Assembly (NCBI GenBank): GCA_022578965.1
Contig: MU400548.1
Coordinates: 1 to 64,000, forward strand
Direction of reading: 5' to 3'
DNA length: 64,000 nt
Source of the DNA: Xylaria sp. FL1777
Taxonomy: Eukaryota; Ascomycota; Sordariomycetes; Xylariales; Xylariaceae
Part shown: in pieces, positions 51,118 through 62,557 of the stretch
How the letters are laid out: every line of letters starts with the position of its first letter
Position numbering within the stretch: the first letter of the stretch is position 1
The notes under the pieces: generated by a model
What the model saw: only the letters and a program-made list of their open reading frames with translations
Databases searched by the model: none
Told to the model about the DNA's origin: nothing
Translations under genes and position numbers: made by a program

Positions 51118-52392
51118 ATGTCTGAGGTCAACGTCAAGGGCGGGCCACTCGTCGACACCGGCCCGGGTCTCGGGCCCATCATTCTGGGATTCAATTGGGC
51201 CTTCGTTGGTCTCGGTATCATCGCCGTTGGCCTACGTATATGGTTTCGCCGTAAGATTGGATACGAGCTCCATGACTGGATGATGTTTTTCGCTACAGGC
51301 ATGACAATCGTCTTTGAGGCGATACTGACGGAATCCTTGCTCTGGGGACTTGGTCGGGACTACGCATCTATTACAGTAGAGGACTACAAACAACTCCAAT
51401 ACTGGCTGCTTCTAGCGCAATTCTTCGTCAATTTCCAGCCGATTTTCTCGAGATGGTCCATCGCTATCTTCCTGATTCGGATTTTCGGTACGGCTCGGCC
51501 GTGGTTCAAGTATTTCCTCATCACTTGGGTTGCTCTTATATTCGTGGGCGGCATCCTGGCCAACGTCCTCACGTTTACGTACCTTGACCCGCTTGAGGCA
51601 TACTGGGACCCTTCCGTTGAACACCACTATCGGTTCAACCCTTATATCGAATATTATACTTCTTTGGTCTTAGGTTGGTTGTTCGCAGGGTCCGATCTCA
51701 CATTGTAAGAAGCCACAAACACTACGATGTTTCTTAAACTGCCCAAGTTGCTATCAGACACTCACTCCTACGTGGGACGCAGTGCCATCATTCCAATCAG
51801 TTTCGTCTGGAACTTGAATCTACCTACTCGAAAGAAGGTAGGTTTGAGTGCCCTCTTTGCTGGTTCGCTGCTAGCATTCTTGTAAGTATACGGCTCTTGT
51901 CATATTGCCCCGTGTTCATGTAGCTCTAACCTGCTGTCGTTTTCTCTTCCCAGTGCCTCCATAACCAAGACCATCTTCAGCACCTTAGAAATCCGCGGTG
52001 CACTGCCAAAGACATCAGGACCTACCAGCGGTGGCATACTATGGATCACATCAGGAGTCGAGCAGGGTCTTGTGATTGTCCTCGGTACGGTTCCCACGCT
52101 GGGACCTCTCACTCGGTTACAACTGTTCAATAACTTTTACGAGTCCCTCATGTACCTAGTTACATTCGGGCGCCGATCCCGGAGGAGCAGCGCGTCGCAA
52201 TCCGTGTACCGTGAAGAGGTCGAGATGGGGCAGCCACGACGATTGACAGATGAAGACGAGAGGTCGGCGAAGGCTCCGGTGCAATTCGCCGACGATACGC
52301 TAGCTTCGCTTGACCACGAAACAGCGAAGTATGTCAAGAGAACTGATGATTTTGTTGCCGTGCGTAAGTCAAGCCGTGGGCAGTTGAACTGA
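51118..52392 (+). CDS. Fungal rhodopsin-domain integral membrane protein
   Basis: Three exons (51,118-51,704; 51,783-51,881; 51,954-52,392) give 374 residues. Both splices restore a phenylalanine codon and join LTFAIIPISFVWNLNLP and LLAFFASITKTIF, which continue the family pattern. Several transmembrane helices are visible, beginning with IILGFNWAFVGLGIIAVGLR, then a helix in WMMFFATGMTIVFEAIL and FLITWVALIFVGGILANVL. The C-terminal tail of about 90 residues is soluble and charged. The family (fungal rhodopsin domain, related to the part attached to CFEM receptors) is common in ascomycetes. Its members are often described as putative receptors without a known ligand. A function in this pathway is unknown, and it may be a passenger gene. 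Confidence 0.88.
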
Positions 52393-52969
52393 TGGAGTCC
52401 TGTCAGGCGCTAGGGTCACGAATGGGTCGAAGGCACCGTTTAGCATAGGTGGGAATATTGTAATATTTGGCTAAATGAAGCTCTGGGTCCTCCCGCTACT
52501 TAGAAAATGACTTAGTAATTAATGAGATTATGACCTATACTGTTACAGGTGTTTGTCTTCAGAGTGAAGTTGGGTCACTAGGGGTAGCTTCTAAGTCGTA
52601 GTTACGGGTAAGGACTCAATATTATTGATTCTTGTGTCTCTCTAAGTATTTGATAGAATCTAGGCATTTATATAGAAAATACTAGAGTGGCTCTCCAAAA
52701 TTAAGCTCCTTTCAGTCTTCTACGACCCTGGTCCCTGACATATACCCATGACTACTACATACCCGTGTCCTACTGATTACCCGACTTCGCTCTGGAAGTA
52801 TTCCCCTAATAATTCCATGCAAAAAGCATTTGCAGATAAGAAGGTTAGATTATGATATACTCCACGTGCATATGAATAGATCTGTCTACGAATGGAACAT
52901 CAACATCGGATAGCGATTAAACAGAATAGACCGTTCTACCGTCACGAAATACAACCTCCCGCTACAGAG
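52393..52969. other. Intergenic region between convergent genes
   Basis: These 577 bp of moderately AT-rich sequence lie between the ends of the rhodopsin-domain gene and the first P450 gene. No gene, tRNA or clear repeat is visible; it should contain the two polyadenylation regions. Confidence 0.5.
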
Positions 52970-54696
52970 CTACTTCTGTATATCTCTGATCATCACCGGC
53001 GTTGATGTATCTGGGGATCGATCCATGAACCGCCTTGACTCTGATGGTCGTTCTTGTCCCCCTTCTGGAAGCTTCATATCATATTTCGTCACTAGGCAAA
53101 TGAGGATCAGTTTAATAGTGACATCAGCCATGAAACGTCCCGGGCACGCATGCGGTCCGCCACCCCAGTCAAAGGCATCCTCAGCCGTAGAGGCAAATTG
53201 GAACTTGCTCGTCTCAAACCCGGCACGACGCCGTAGCCATCGCTTGCCATCGAATGCATCGGCGTCGGGTCCTGCGGGGCTCATGGTGTCCATGTTGTAG
53301 CGCAGATTGGGGAATGACACAACGGTGCGGGCGGGGACGTAAAGACCATCTTTGAACGTGTACGGGGTCATGGTGTAGCGCTGAACCGTACCTGCGTTAT
53401 GTTAGTTGGTGGCTATCAGTTGAACCGTCGAGCATGGAGAGATCGCTGGGAAGGGTTTGGTGGTGGACTCGCCACTTGCCTTCTTGGAACGGTTTCAATC
53501 TCAGTGTCTCCTTCATGAAGGAATCCATCAATCTAAGTTCGCCTAGCGCATGGCGTGTCCAACTGGACTCTTGGAGCTCTTCCATCGACACGCGTTCAAT
53601 CTCTTTGCGAACTTCGACCAGGGCATCTGGCGTGCCGATTAGGCTGAAGAGCGACTGCAGCGCGATGAAGGAAGTACCATGCATGGACGCGAACATGACG
53701 ATAAAAATGTTTTGTACGGTCTCTATCGGCGTAACTGTCTTACCGTTCGCTCGATAGTTATCCATGATCCATTGGATGAAGTCGTCGTGCTTTTCGGCCT
53801 TCTCACCAAGGGCTGCGTAGGCGGCCTGACGAGCCTCGAGTACAGGACGTACGAGCTCGGCTGCCTCGTGCCGTACCTCATCCACTCGAGCAAGCTCCGG
53901 ATTCAAATAATATGCAGTCCAGTAGAGTACAGTATAGTACTTCTTCCGGATAGCAGTCTGTGCAGCGAGGCTACAGGCGATATACTTCTTGGCAATGATA
54001 GACCAGGCCTCGCAAAGCTCGGGTCCAACCATTACGCGAGCCGACATTTGGGAAAACAGTTCTAGGATTTTGGGGTATAAAACGACAGAGGTCCAATCCG
54101 GGCAAGCCGGCATCTCCTTCTCTGCAGTCTGAAAACACCGTATCTCCATAGGCTCTATAAGTTTGTTCAACGCTCGATTGAGATCGACTCGGGCACTCGT
54201 TTGAATCTCTTCAGTAATCCGAGGCCCCCCACCGACTTTACCTATCGTTGAGGTCTGAGAAGGCTAGGTCAGTGATCCTGTCTGGGAGAGCTCGATGGGG
54301 CAGGTGTACAAACGTAGTGTAAGATGCCGGGGAGGCTCAGCTTCTCCTGCGGTGCATTTCGGACCTCTTCCAGGTATTTTACGGGTAGATACACGCGCGG
54401 GTTGGACTCGTTCAAGAAATCGCGTATGCAAAAAGGTTCCCCGTTTCTCGTGTACTATAAGAAAAGTCAGTAGGTCACAGCGATATAATGAAAAAGCATT
54501 CAAAATTCATTACAGTGTCATAGCCTTTAAGTAGAAGGCTTGCAGCATCGCTGGTGTATCGTTGCCTTGAATTGTCCCCCTCAAATTCGACAAGCGGGAT
54601 GCCGGGTAGCGACTTGGCTGGAGAGATCTTACTCCAGACCATCCAGAGAAGCCATCCGATAGAGATAGCGGCTGTTGAAATCAGAACCAGCGACAT
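52970..54696 (-). CDS. Cytochrome P450 monooxygenase (first of two)
   Basis: Four exons (54,696-54,514; 54,454-54,314; 54,254-53,480; 53,391-52,970) give 506 residues, the normal length for an ER-anchored fungal P450. The N-terminus MSLVLISTAAISIGWLLWMV is the membrane anchor. The I-helix reads FASMHGTS, the histidine-containing variant frequent in fungal pathway P450s. KETLR supplies the ExxR motif, and WGGGPHACPGR holds the heme-ligating cysteine. The last intron appears to start with GC rather than GT (AAG|GCAAGT), a non-canonical donor that is needed to join KPFQEG to TVQRYTMTPYTF; 'KPFQEGKWRV' would otherwise end the protein. The second intron uses GTTTGT. It likely oxidises the released PKS-NRPS product; the site of attack cannot be deduced. 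Confidence 0.92.
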
Positions 54697-55189
54697 CGTA
54701 GTGTATGTTGCTGGGAGGAGGTTGGGTTTGGACAGGAATGGGGATGTACTCCCATGAAATACGAAGTTGGAGAAGGTGAAGTGTGCGGGGATGGGGATGG
54801 GCGATTAATTTCTGCCTATTGCACAGCTTATACACTGTTTGAATGTTACCGGCTCGCTTACCAAAAAATACTGTAGGCATGTGAGGGAGAAGCAACAGGA
54901 CACCATTCAGGCTGGTGACCTCGATCGGAAGCTCGGGGCCTCCAGAGAAATAACCAATCGGCTTTGGACAGATGATGCATGTCTGTTATGGAAGGCATTG
55001 TAATATGCATGTTACTGTTTTATGTGCTGCTTGGTAGGCTCTGGCTTTTACACATATCTATCTCTGATGTCTTTTCCCCCCCTCTTTCCTACACTCTTTC
55101 ATAGTCAAGCTTGGGTTGTGTTTTTTTAATCTTCTTTTTAATACCAGCTATTCCATACCCCAAGTAAAGGACACCCGGAAATACAGATA
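54697..55189. promoter_or_regulatory. Divergent promoter region of P450 and MFS exporter
   Basis: The 493 bp between two divergent start codons must carry both promoters. A CT-rich tract followed by TTTTTTTAATCTTC (about 55,070-55,140) precedes the exporter start. No TATA box is obvious. Open frames on the minus strand here are not supported. Confidence 0.4.
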
Positions 55190-56974
55190 ATGGAGGCCTC
55201 AGTGGAAGACAAGCGATCTAACGATTCAAGTGCAGACAAGAAAAATGCAAGCTCGGTAAACAACAATGTTCTAGACTTGCCTTCGGATGCAAATGCCAAA
55301 ACGAACAGGGCGCGCTTCTGGATCATCATGGTTGCCCTAATGCTGGCCTTTGTCATTAGTTCGCTCGATGGCGCTGTGGTATCGACAGCGCTGCCCACCA
55401 TCGTACACGAGTTTAACATTGGTGCGAGCTACGTGTGGGTGGTTAATATCTACTTCCTCGCCACGGCCGCCGTTCAGCCTTTACTCGGTCAGCTATCGAA
55501 TCTATGGGGACGGCGCTGGATCTTCATCAGCGTCGTTGCCCTTTTCCTACTGGGCAGCGGTCTTATAGGGGGAGCTACGTCGAGCGCTATGATCATTGCT
55601 GGTCGGGGCGTCCAAGGTCTCGGTGCTGGTGGCATCAACATGAGTAGGTTGTCAATTTGCTAGTTCGATAATGCAGCACCTATCTCTAACAGTGTACTCG
55701 TGTTAGTGGTTCCACTCATCATCTCGGACCTAACGCCGCTGCGAGAGCGCAGCAAGTATATCGGGCTGATGTTCGCTGTCTCGTCCGTCGTATCTGCCGC
55801 TGGTCCTGTCATATCCGGCGCGCTGGCCAGCGGAGACGAGTGGCGCTGGATCTGGTACTTGAATCTCCCCATCGGTGGCTTGTGTCTTGCCATGAGCATT
55901 ATATGGCTCCGTTTATCGCGATCTCCGGATAACAAGAGTTTCATGCAACAAGTCTATAGTATTGACTGGGTCGGCGCAATCTTGATTGCTGCGTCTGCCG
56001 TAGCCATCCTATGGGCTATCGCCTACGGCGGCTCAACGAAACCCTGGTCAGATGGCACCATCATCGCCCCTCTTGTTCTTGGTCATTTTGGTCTTGCGCT
56101 CTTTGTTGTCTGGCAAAAACTGCCGCAGTGCCGGAATCCGATTACACCCTTGCGCCTGTTCACGAACCGAACCTCTGCCGTCGCCTACTTTTTGGGCTTT
56201 TCTAACACTCTTGTCATATACTGGCCAGCATTTATGCTACCTCTCTTCTTCCAGTCTGTGCACGGTATGTCTCCGGAACAATCGGGCATTCAGTTGCTCC
56301 CGTTTATCTTCTTCTTCCCGGTCGGCTCCGCCTTTGGTGGCATGATGATGGCGAAAACAGGCCGGTATAAGCCTTTCCATCTCGCGGGCTTCGCTCTTTG
56401 CACGCTCAGTTTTGGCTTATGCTCAATACTTAATCGGAACTCGTCCAAGGCAACCTATGTTATATTCGAAATCATCGCTGCGCTGGGCATCGGCATTCCC
56501 GTACCATGTCTACTGCCTGCTGTGCAAGCTCCCCTCAAAGACACCGACGCCGCGGTCAGCACAGCCACATTCGCTTTCCTTCGCAGCTTTGGCGCTATTT
56601 GGGGATTGGCTATTCCAGCTGCTGTGTTCAACAATAGGTTTTCGCAGCTGCTCTACACTATTGAAGATGAATCTGTGCGAGCCAGTCTCGCTAACGGCAA
56701 AGCATACGAGCTCGCTTCTGCTGCGTTATTAGCTCGTTTCCCAGATGTGACGCGAAACCAGGTGCTCGCGGTCTATACAGAGAGCTTAAAGCAGACATGG
56801 CAAGTTGCTATCGCTTTTGCTGGTTTCTCCTTCCTAGTGGCTCTATGTGAAAAAGAAATACCGCTGCGTCAAAAGCTCGAAACTGATTACGGCATGGAAA
56901 ATGAGACAAATAAGGCTGGATCTGGAGATAGGCCATTGAAGCCTGGGAACGACACTAAAGAAGAAAGTCTCTAG
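55190..56974 (+). CDS. MFS drug/metabolite efflux transporter, 14-TM (DHA14-like)
   Basis: Two exons (55,190-55,643 and 55,707-56,974) joined across a 63-bp intron give 573 residues. The splice was placed at the second AG (55,705-55,706) because it restores GAGGINMMVPLIISDL, the family pattern; the nearer AG would shift the frame. Motifs of the 14-TM drug:H+ antiporter family are clear: LDGAVVSTALPTI in TM1, GQLSNLWGRRW (motif A) and AGPVISGALASGDEWRW (motif C region). The N-terminal 40 residues are hydrophilic and cytosolic. It sits in the plasma membrane and most likely exports the cluster product, giving self-protection. It is divergent from the first P450, which suggests shared control. 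Confidence 0.93.
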
Positions 56975-57787
56975 ATACCTAGGTAGGTAGCGGGGGCTTT
57001 AGAATTGGAAATCGGTGAACATGTCAGGGGTAATATTAGGTAATCAGGGGCATATTAGGTAATAGCTCAAAACCTTATTAATAACCAGTGCAGCTACAAA
57101 TACAAACCAAGGCAGATAATCATCACAAAACTTACAAATCAAACAATTCCTGTAGAAATAGCAATCCTCGCAGCCCTTGTCTAAAAATTGCAGTCTTTAT
57201 GCCAGGCTTGTTGAGCACCTACGACCTCTGCTAAAGTAGCTATCGTAGACATCGTGGTTATTGTAGTCATTGTTACTATGGCCCCCGTGATTATTATGGC
57301 TATCATGGTTTCCGTGAAAATATTTGATAATGGCGGTGATCGCCGGCTAGCAAGAGTTTGTGGCGACAGAGGAAACCTTCATATTGTGGCTCATAGCATA
57401 AAAGAGAGCTCTTGTGTAATAGCGCGGAGCTTTTCATACTGTAAAATGCTGGATAGCGAAGAATGAGTCACTTAGAAAAGCAATAAGGCTTAACGAAAGA
57501 CTCACGGTATCGATGGAAACTCTCACATTATGATTATGGCGTATATATAAGGCAATTTTCCGGCTGTGTCTGGCTATTTCACCTCAAACGTCACACATCA
57601 TCGTCAGAACCCACGAGAGCCTTCAGGATACAGAAACTACAACATACGTACGTATATTATAACACGCCCCAGAGTGTTCACTACTAATACTAACAGCCAC
57701 CGCTCATATTTACTACCACCATCCCAAAGGCCGCTTACTACTATCGAACAATCGTATATCGAGATCACCTATTCTTCCGTCACCACT
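56975..57787. promoter_or_regulatory. Intergenic region with TATA-type promoter of the secreted protein gene
   Basis: About 810 bp follow the exporter gene. A strong TATA-like GTATATATAAGG lies at about 57,541-57,552, some 240 bp before the start codon of the small secreted protein gene, with a CT/CA-rich leader between. The open frame at 57,254-57,466 has no family motif and a valine/isoleucine-rich low-complexity start, so I do not call it. Confidence 0.5.
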
Positions 57788-58222
57788 ATGAGGGTTCTAA
57801 TTCCAGTCCTTATCGCATCCGCGTCTAGCTTTAGAGCTATGGCTCTGCCACGTAACGAGGTAAGATACAAACATGATTGTCTACGCATACTCAGAGGTTC
57901 TGATCACGCCGTATTCCAGGCGTCGACCATGGTTGCAGCCAACAGCAGCAGCTTGGTCCTGGTTAATGCAACTAACCAGACTATGAGCCTCACGAACCAA
58001 TCTCTTCAGCTAATTGTTGAAAATCTGGATGAAGAGAAATGCTTGGATGGGGAAGAGAGTTGCATCATGAAGCATCATTTTAAATGCCGTGCGTATAACG
58101 CCAGAGAGTGCAAGAAATGCATGCTGATCTGTGCCACGTGGTTGATCTTTTGGCCACTATGTATGGGGACGGTATGCATTCAACCGGAAGGCGGCCCATG
58201 CTGTATCCATCGGGGCACTTAG
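57788..58222 (+). CDS. Small secreted cysteine-rich protein, 144 aa
   Basis: Translation from the Met at 57,788 gives a signal peptide (MRVLIPVLIASASSFRAMAL) followed by a short mature protein of unknown family. The same frame is open for 74 codons upstream, but only this Met places the signal peptide at the N-terminus and lies after a TATA-type promoter. Four N-glycosylation sequons cluster in about 25 residues (NSSS, NATN, NQTM, NQSL). The C-terminal 65 residues hold ten of the eleven cysteines, including a hydrophobic stretch MLICATWLIFWPLCMGTVC and a CC pair. Such proteins can be effectors, hydrophobin-like or defence proteins; none of these is demonstrated. It sits inside the cluster but may be unrelated to it. 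Confidence 0.65.
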   Translation: MRVLIPVLIASASSFRAMALPRNEVRYKHDCLRILRGSDHAVFQASTMVAANSSSLVLVNATNQTMSLTNQSLQLIVENLDEEKCLDGEESCIMKHHFKCRAYNARECKKCMLICATWLIFWPLCMGTVCIQPEGGPCCIHRGT

Positions 58223-59500
58223 TTACACAACGGCTACCATTCTATGCGTAGGGTAATTAATATGTGTAAATAAATAAGCACTCAACGTATAAGGCGAAGT
58301 TTCACTGTATCAGTGTATTCAATAAATCCGGTACTCTGCTGATGTAGTTAGATTTTTACTTGTGGAGGAGGCGCTCTGATAGTTTACAGTCAAGTTCACA
58401 TTATCTCCCGAACCTCCATATAAACTTACCAAGGAGGTCATTTACTACTCCCTCATTGAACTATAATCAATAGAGCTATATTAGCCATGGCACCTCATCA
58501 TCTACAAGAGCACTCGTACTTGATGATACCCACAGTACTACAGGAGATAACGAGTTATTACTGCATCTTCATTCGATCTATGGTATCCGGGGATGGTCAG
58601 TTTCTTATCAGGCAAGACCGAGCAGTATACTGAATCTATTATTATTAGCTCGTCTACCTACCTAGATAACTAATTAGAACCTAGACACTCTCGGGGGTCT
58701 ATCCTAGAGAAATTGACATCTACCTAATCGAAAATAGGGGGGAGAAAGGGGCAGTCTCAGCCGAAGCACATCCGTGCCGCAGCGTAGATAATTACGCCTT
58801 GAGATCGATGTGTTGGTACATAAAATGAAGCCGCAATTAATGCTTGCATACCATTGCACCTTCATTGTCATACTCTTTCCACTTAGGCACCGCTTGGGAG
58901 ACACACTTTCTGAAGTCTTTCCCTTTTCTAAGGCACTTCAGTAAGTGATCTCAGAAATGTGAGAAGTCGCACGGTACCTACGCTTCCATTATTGCGTGAC
59001 AATATCGTCATACTGGTTCATGGTATAGGAGCAGCTGGGCATTTCACAACGCAGCGGCTCCTTCTTTTTCCTTTTTCCTTCTTTCTTTTTGACGAGCAAA
59101 GGAGCTCTTGCTCCATGATACTACTGCCTTGTGAGTAGACACTGGACTCTGGCGGTATACTTCCCAGGCTGATATATCGTTTACCTTGCTACAAGACGTG
59201 TGGTTTCATTCTCGAGCTCTTTTGAAGCATACTTGTTAGCAGTATCAACTATTTTACAGTAGGGAATGAAATCCTCACCATAGATGAAATGACATTTTGT
59301 CTTTGAACAATGTACCTAGCCTATCTATTAAGACAGACAGACGGCTGAAGTGCCTGCCACTGCCTGTTCCATAAGGTTCGTGCATGAGACGGAAATGTGT
59401 GTATTTACCTTCCTTACTCGCATGGAGATAAAGCGCTCTTTCTCTGATATGCACTCTTCGTAGTTTCCTCTTCGTACATTCCTCTCCGCAGTTTCCTTCT
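58223..59500. other. Intergenic region, no supported gene
   Basis: About 1.3 kb without a convincing coding region. A CT-rich tract (about 59,056-59,092) and short open frames on the minus strand (58,704-58,904; 59,275-59,673) are present but show no motif. I looked for a tRNA and saw none. Confidence 0.45.
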
Positions 59501-59504
59501 CGAT

Positions 59505-60211
59505 AGGTAGTTTCCTCTTCGATAGGCGGACAGTACGACTCTCCAGACTCATTCTCCGGCGAGTATTTAATCTCAATCTGCTCCCGAGTCCCAAACTTCT
59601 CCCTTCTCCCTTTTCCTTTTCCCTCAGGCACCACAACCACATGCTTAACCAACATCACTACAAGTATAACCAACTGTCCCCAAGCCCCAGTCCTAGCTCC
59701 CTCCCGGTCGACCCAGCCAAGCTCAGCGCCCTACGGCGAGTGTGTAAACTCCTATCACGAACTGCGCCTTTATCCACTGCCAACTCCCCCCGACAATCAA
59801 ACAAACTCCGTCTGCTACTCGCCTCCCGTCTCCAAGATGCCCGGCTCTCGTCAAGTTTCCTCTCCTCCACCGGTAAGTTCTCCAACCATTCTCACCAACA
59901 GTCAGCAATCATCATCATCTCTTCATACATGTTCTGGTGTTTCTTAGTCTGTCGCGTCGTTGTCTTGCCGCTTACATATACTGAATTTTGATGTCGAGGC
60001 CTACCAACTACTAGATCTCTGTTCGAATAGTTTCCGCGTCGCGCCGGCGGTGGAGGAGGGGAGGCCGGCATCGTCGAGACGGTCGAGGATGGCGGAGCCA
60101 GGGGGTCGCGAGTTGGCGTGGATAAAGGCAACGTTCGTGGTGGGAGTGATCATACTCGCCATAGTGGCTGCTGTGCTTGGCATCGTGATCCGGGTGATGC
60201 TAATCATGTGA
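59505..60211 (+). CDS. Possible tail-anchored membrane protein with PPxY motif (start unresolved)
   Basis: One plus-strand frame is open from about 59,505 to 59,872. It reads as a Pro/Ser/Thr-rich polypeptide, including SAPYGECVNSYHELRLYPLP and PPVSKMPGSRQVSSPPP. A GTAAGT donor at 59,873 and an acceptor ending at 59,998 (intron 126 bp, phase 0) join it to AYQLLDLCSNSFRVAPAVEE. The second exon ends in ATFVVGVIILAIVAAVLGIV, a single C-terminal transmembrane helix, with stop at 60,211. The splice creates the sequence PPPAY, a PY motif that WW-domain ubiquitin ligases can bind. The first Met in frame is at 59,837, which would leave only about 83 residues, so an upstream exon may be missing. No family is recognised, and other frames are also open here. 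Confidence 0.35.
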
Positions 60212-60797
60212 TCACCATCACGAGGGTCAATCGGGAGGTCGCGAGCTGGGCGGGGCGAGGGGACAGTTGGTTAATATAACATCATTATTAAGAATTGATT
60301 CCATATCATTATATCCACCTGCGTAATTTACCAGATCTGCTAGTTAGTGATCACCGGCTGCGACTTGATGACCACAGGGTGCACCAGTAGAGTCGGCATA
60401 TGGAAAATAAAATGGAGGCGGTTAAGGGGCACCTAATCTATTAATAACCCGCAACACACCCAGGTACCAGAGGTGCGGAACCATCTCTCACCTTGGTTTC
60501 CTCGCCCCATTTCATATAGAATAACTGAGCTATCTTGAAGAGATAAAAGTTTACAACTGCTAAGAGCTCATGGGTAGTCTATTACAATTCAAAAATACAT
60601 CAATCATCTTTTCAATGACATAAATCAACTGGGATAACTATCATTCCAAGTCCATCGCCTTTTCCCCATATCCGAGTCATTGTGCTGAAAGTCAAGGTCA
60701 AAGCACACCCCCTCCATTACCAATAAAACTTCGCTATCCACTTTACAACATATTAATACCTTCCCCTTCTTTACATTCTGTGTGCTGATTATATGAT
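60212..60797. other. Intergenic region, 3' flank of the second P450
   Basis: About 590 bp with no coding signal. It contains ordinary AT-rich flanking sequence and ends at the stop codon of the second P450 gene. Confidence 0.5.
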
Positions 60798-62557
60798 CTA
60801 AACAGAAGACTCTTTGCGGCCCTTGACTAGAATCCGTGCCATCAAATCTGGCATCACAGCGCCGTTCGGTGAGGACACAACCGATGGCTTAGACGCCCCT
60901 GAAGGAAGCTTGATATCGTAATTCAACAATAAGTGTGCCAGTAACACTTTCATTGAGTTGGTGGCAAAGACCCTGCCTGGGCATGCTTGAGGACCGCCCC
61001 CCCAGGTCGGCATATTGGAGTCCAGACTTGCAAATTGATGTAGACGCTCACTTCCTGGTTTCTGACGCATCTTGAGGAAGCGCTTAGGGTCAAACTTTAC
61101 AGGATCTTCCCATTGGGTTTGGGATTGGACCATGTTGTATGCGTCGACGCAGATGAGGGCGCCCGCCGGCACTTCCGGGCCGGCAGAGAGCTTCACAGGT
61201 TTCATGACTCTCCGGAATACAATCACTAAAGACCAGCGTATCTTGTTAGTCCGTGTCGACATGACTGGGGTAGTCAACGCGTGTGGAACATACTATAGCT
61301 GTGGAAATTTGTTCTTATAGCTTCGCGCATAAAGGAGTCCATCTTGCTTAGCTCGTTCAGCTGAGACATGGGTAGCTGGCCGTCTGATAGATTGGCTCTG
61401 AGCTCGGCGCGTAACTCATCCGCTAACTCTGGTCGAAGGACAAGCTCGGAGATTATAAGACATAACGTGCGGATCATGGGCATCAGCGACTCAAACATCG
61501 TTGCGATGAGGTCGTGCGCTAGTCGATCTGCCGTGCAGTCTTCTGTTTTGTACCGCAACGCCAACCGGCTTCCTACACGAAACTCGTCTTTGGATGACAG
61601 TTCCGGAGCTTCTTCATGGGAATTCTCTCTCTTGCTATACCTTCCTAAGTCTCGCACCACCGTAGGGTGTGCTACTCGCTTGAGTCTCCAATACACCCAC
61701 CAGTTCGGTCCGAAGGCTATGAACTTAGCTATAGGACGGAACACACGTGGAACAGGACCGATCACAAAAAGGGCGAACATGAGTGAATAGATGAGCATGT
61801 CCAGACCTCTCAACCACCGGGGGTCAGTTCCTAGCTCCAGTCCCACTAGCGCAGGGACGTTCGTCAAGGTTACTAGTTGCTGGATTGTCCCGTATAGACG
61901 CACACTTTTCCACTCCGGACACGGCCCAAGGACCTGGTCGAAGGCCTTTCGAGCTCGGTCCTGCTTCTCACGAACCCGCGTAGGCAGAGACCGCACCAAA
62001 TCGACTCCAATGGCTCCGTGTAGTGCACTGTTATCGGGCTCGAGAAAACGCCAGCCTTCGAAAATGGTGTGCGCGAAGTATTCCATTAGAGAGGCCTGGG
62101 TCACAGGCAACGCTTTGATTTCGTCGAACATAGATGAGGGATACACGATCTGCTCATGGCCGTCGCACCGTATAATGTAGGGAGTGTCGGGAAACATGCG
62201 AGCACCCTCCTCAAGCTTAGCTTGGAAGTCCCAGCGATTCTGTCGCTTGGGTCGCCGTAGCAGGGGAAAGCCGCGGCGAGTAAGCGACCTGTAGGGTGCT
62301 GAGACGCGCTCTACGGCAAGTATGGCAAGGCAGCAGAATAATATCAACGAGGCAATGCGAGCGCTGGGAGATGCATCATCCCAAGCCCTTTGGAGGTCAA
62401 GCCATGGTTTTCGTAGGAACAGGCCCAAAAGCTCCGTCTTCGTGAGACGCAATGGTCCGATCCCATTCCGAGCGCATGCGTACTCCTCTTGAAGCCGCGA
62501 AAACAGTGCACGCATGGATTGCCTCATGACTGAATGGGATTTCGCTTTTGTGGGCAA
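60798..62557 (-). CDS. Cytochrome P450 with degenerate I-helix (second of two)
   Basis: Two exons (62,557-61,294 and 61,225-60,798, intron 68 bp) give 563 residues, about 50 longer than usual. The extra length is an N-terminal extension of about 65 residues before the anchor IASLILFCCLAILAVERV; no closer Met lies before the anchor other than those at residues 11 and 15. The ExxR motif is EAIR, FDPKRF marks the meander, and WGGGPQACPGR carries the heme cysteine with Gln in place of the common His. The I-helix reads LIATMFESLMPMIRT, where the usual acid/alcohol pair or the fungal ASxHxTS pattern is missing. The residues that normally deliver protons to bound oxygen are therefore absent. It may catalyse a non-standard reaction, have lost activity, or work as a partner protein. 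It is divergent from the Diels-Alderase-like gene. Confidence 0.9.

Noticed and set aside
55644..55692. Use of the first AG (55,691-55,692) as splice acceptor in the MFS gene
   Set aside because: It puts a stop in frame at once; the next AG at 55,705-55,706 restores the conserved transporter sequence.
57254..57466. 70-codon plus-strand frame
   Set aside because: Low-complexity Val/Ile start, no motif, and it lies in the upstream region of the secreted-protein gene.
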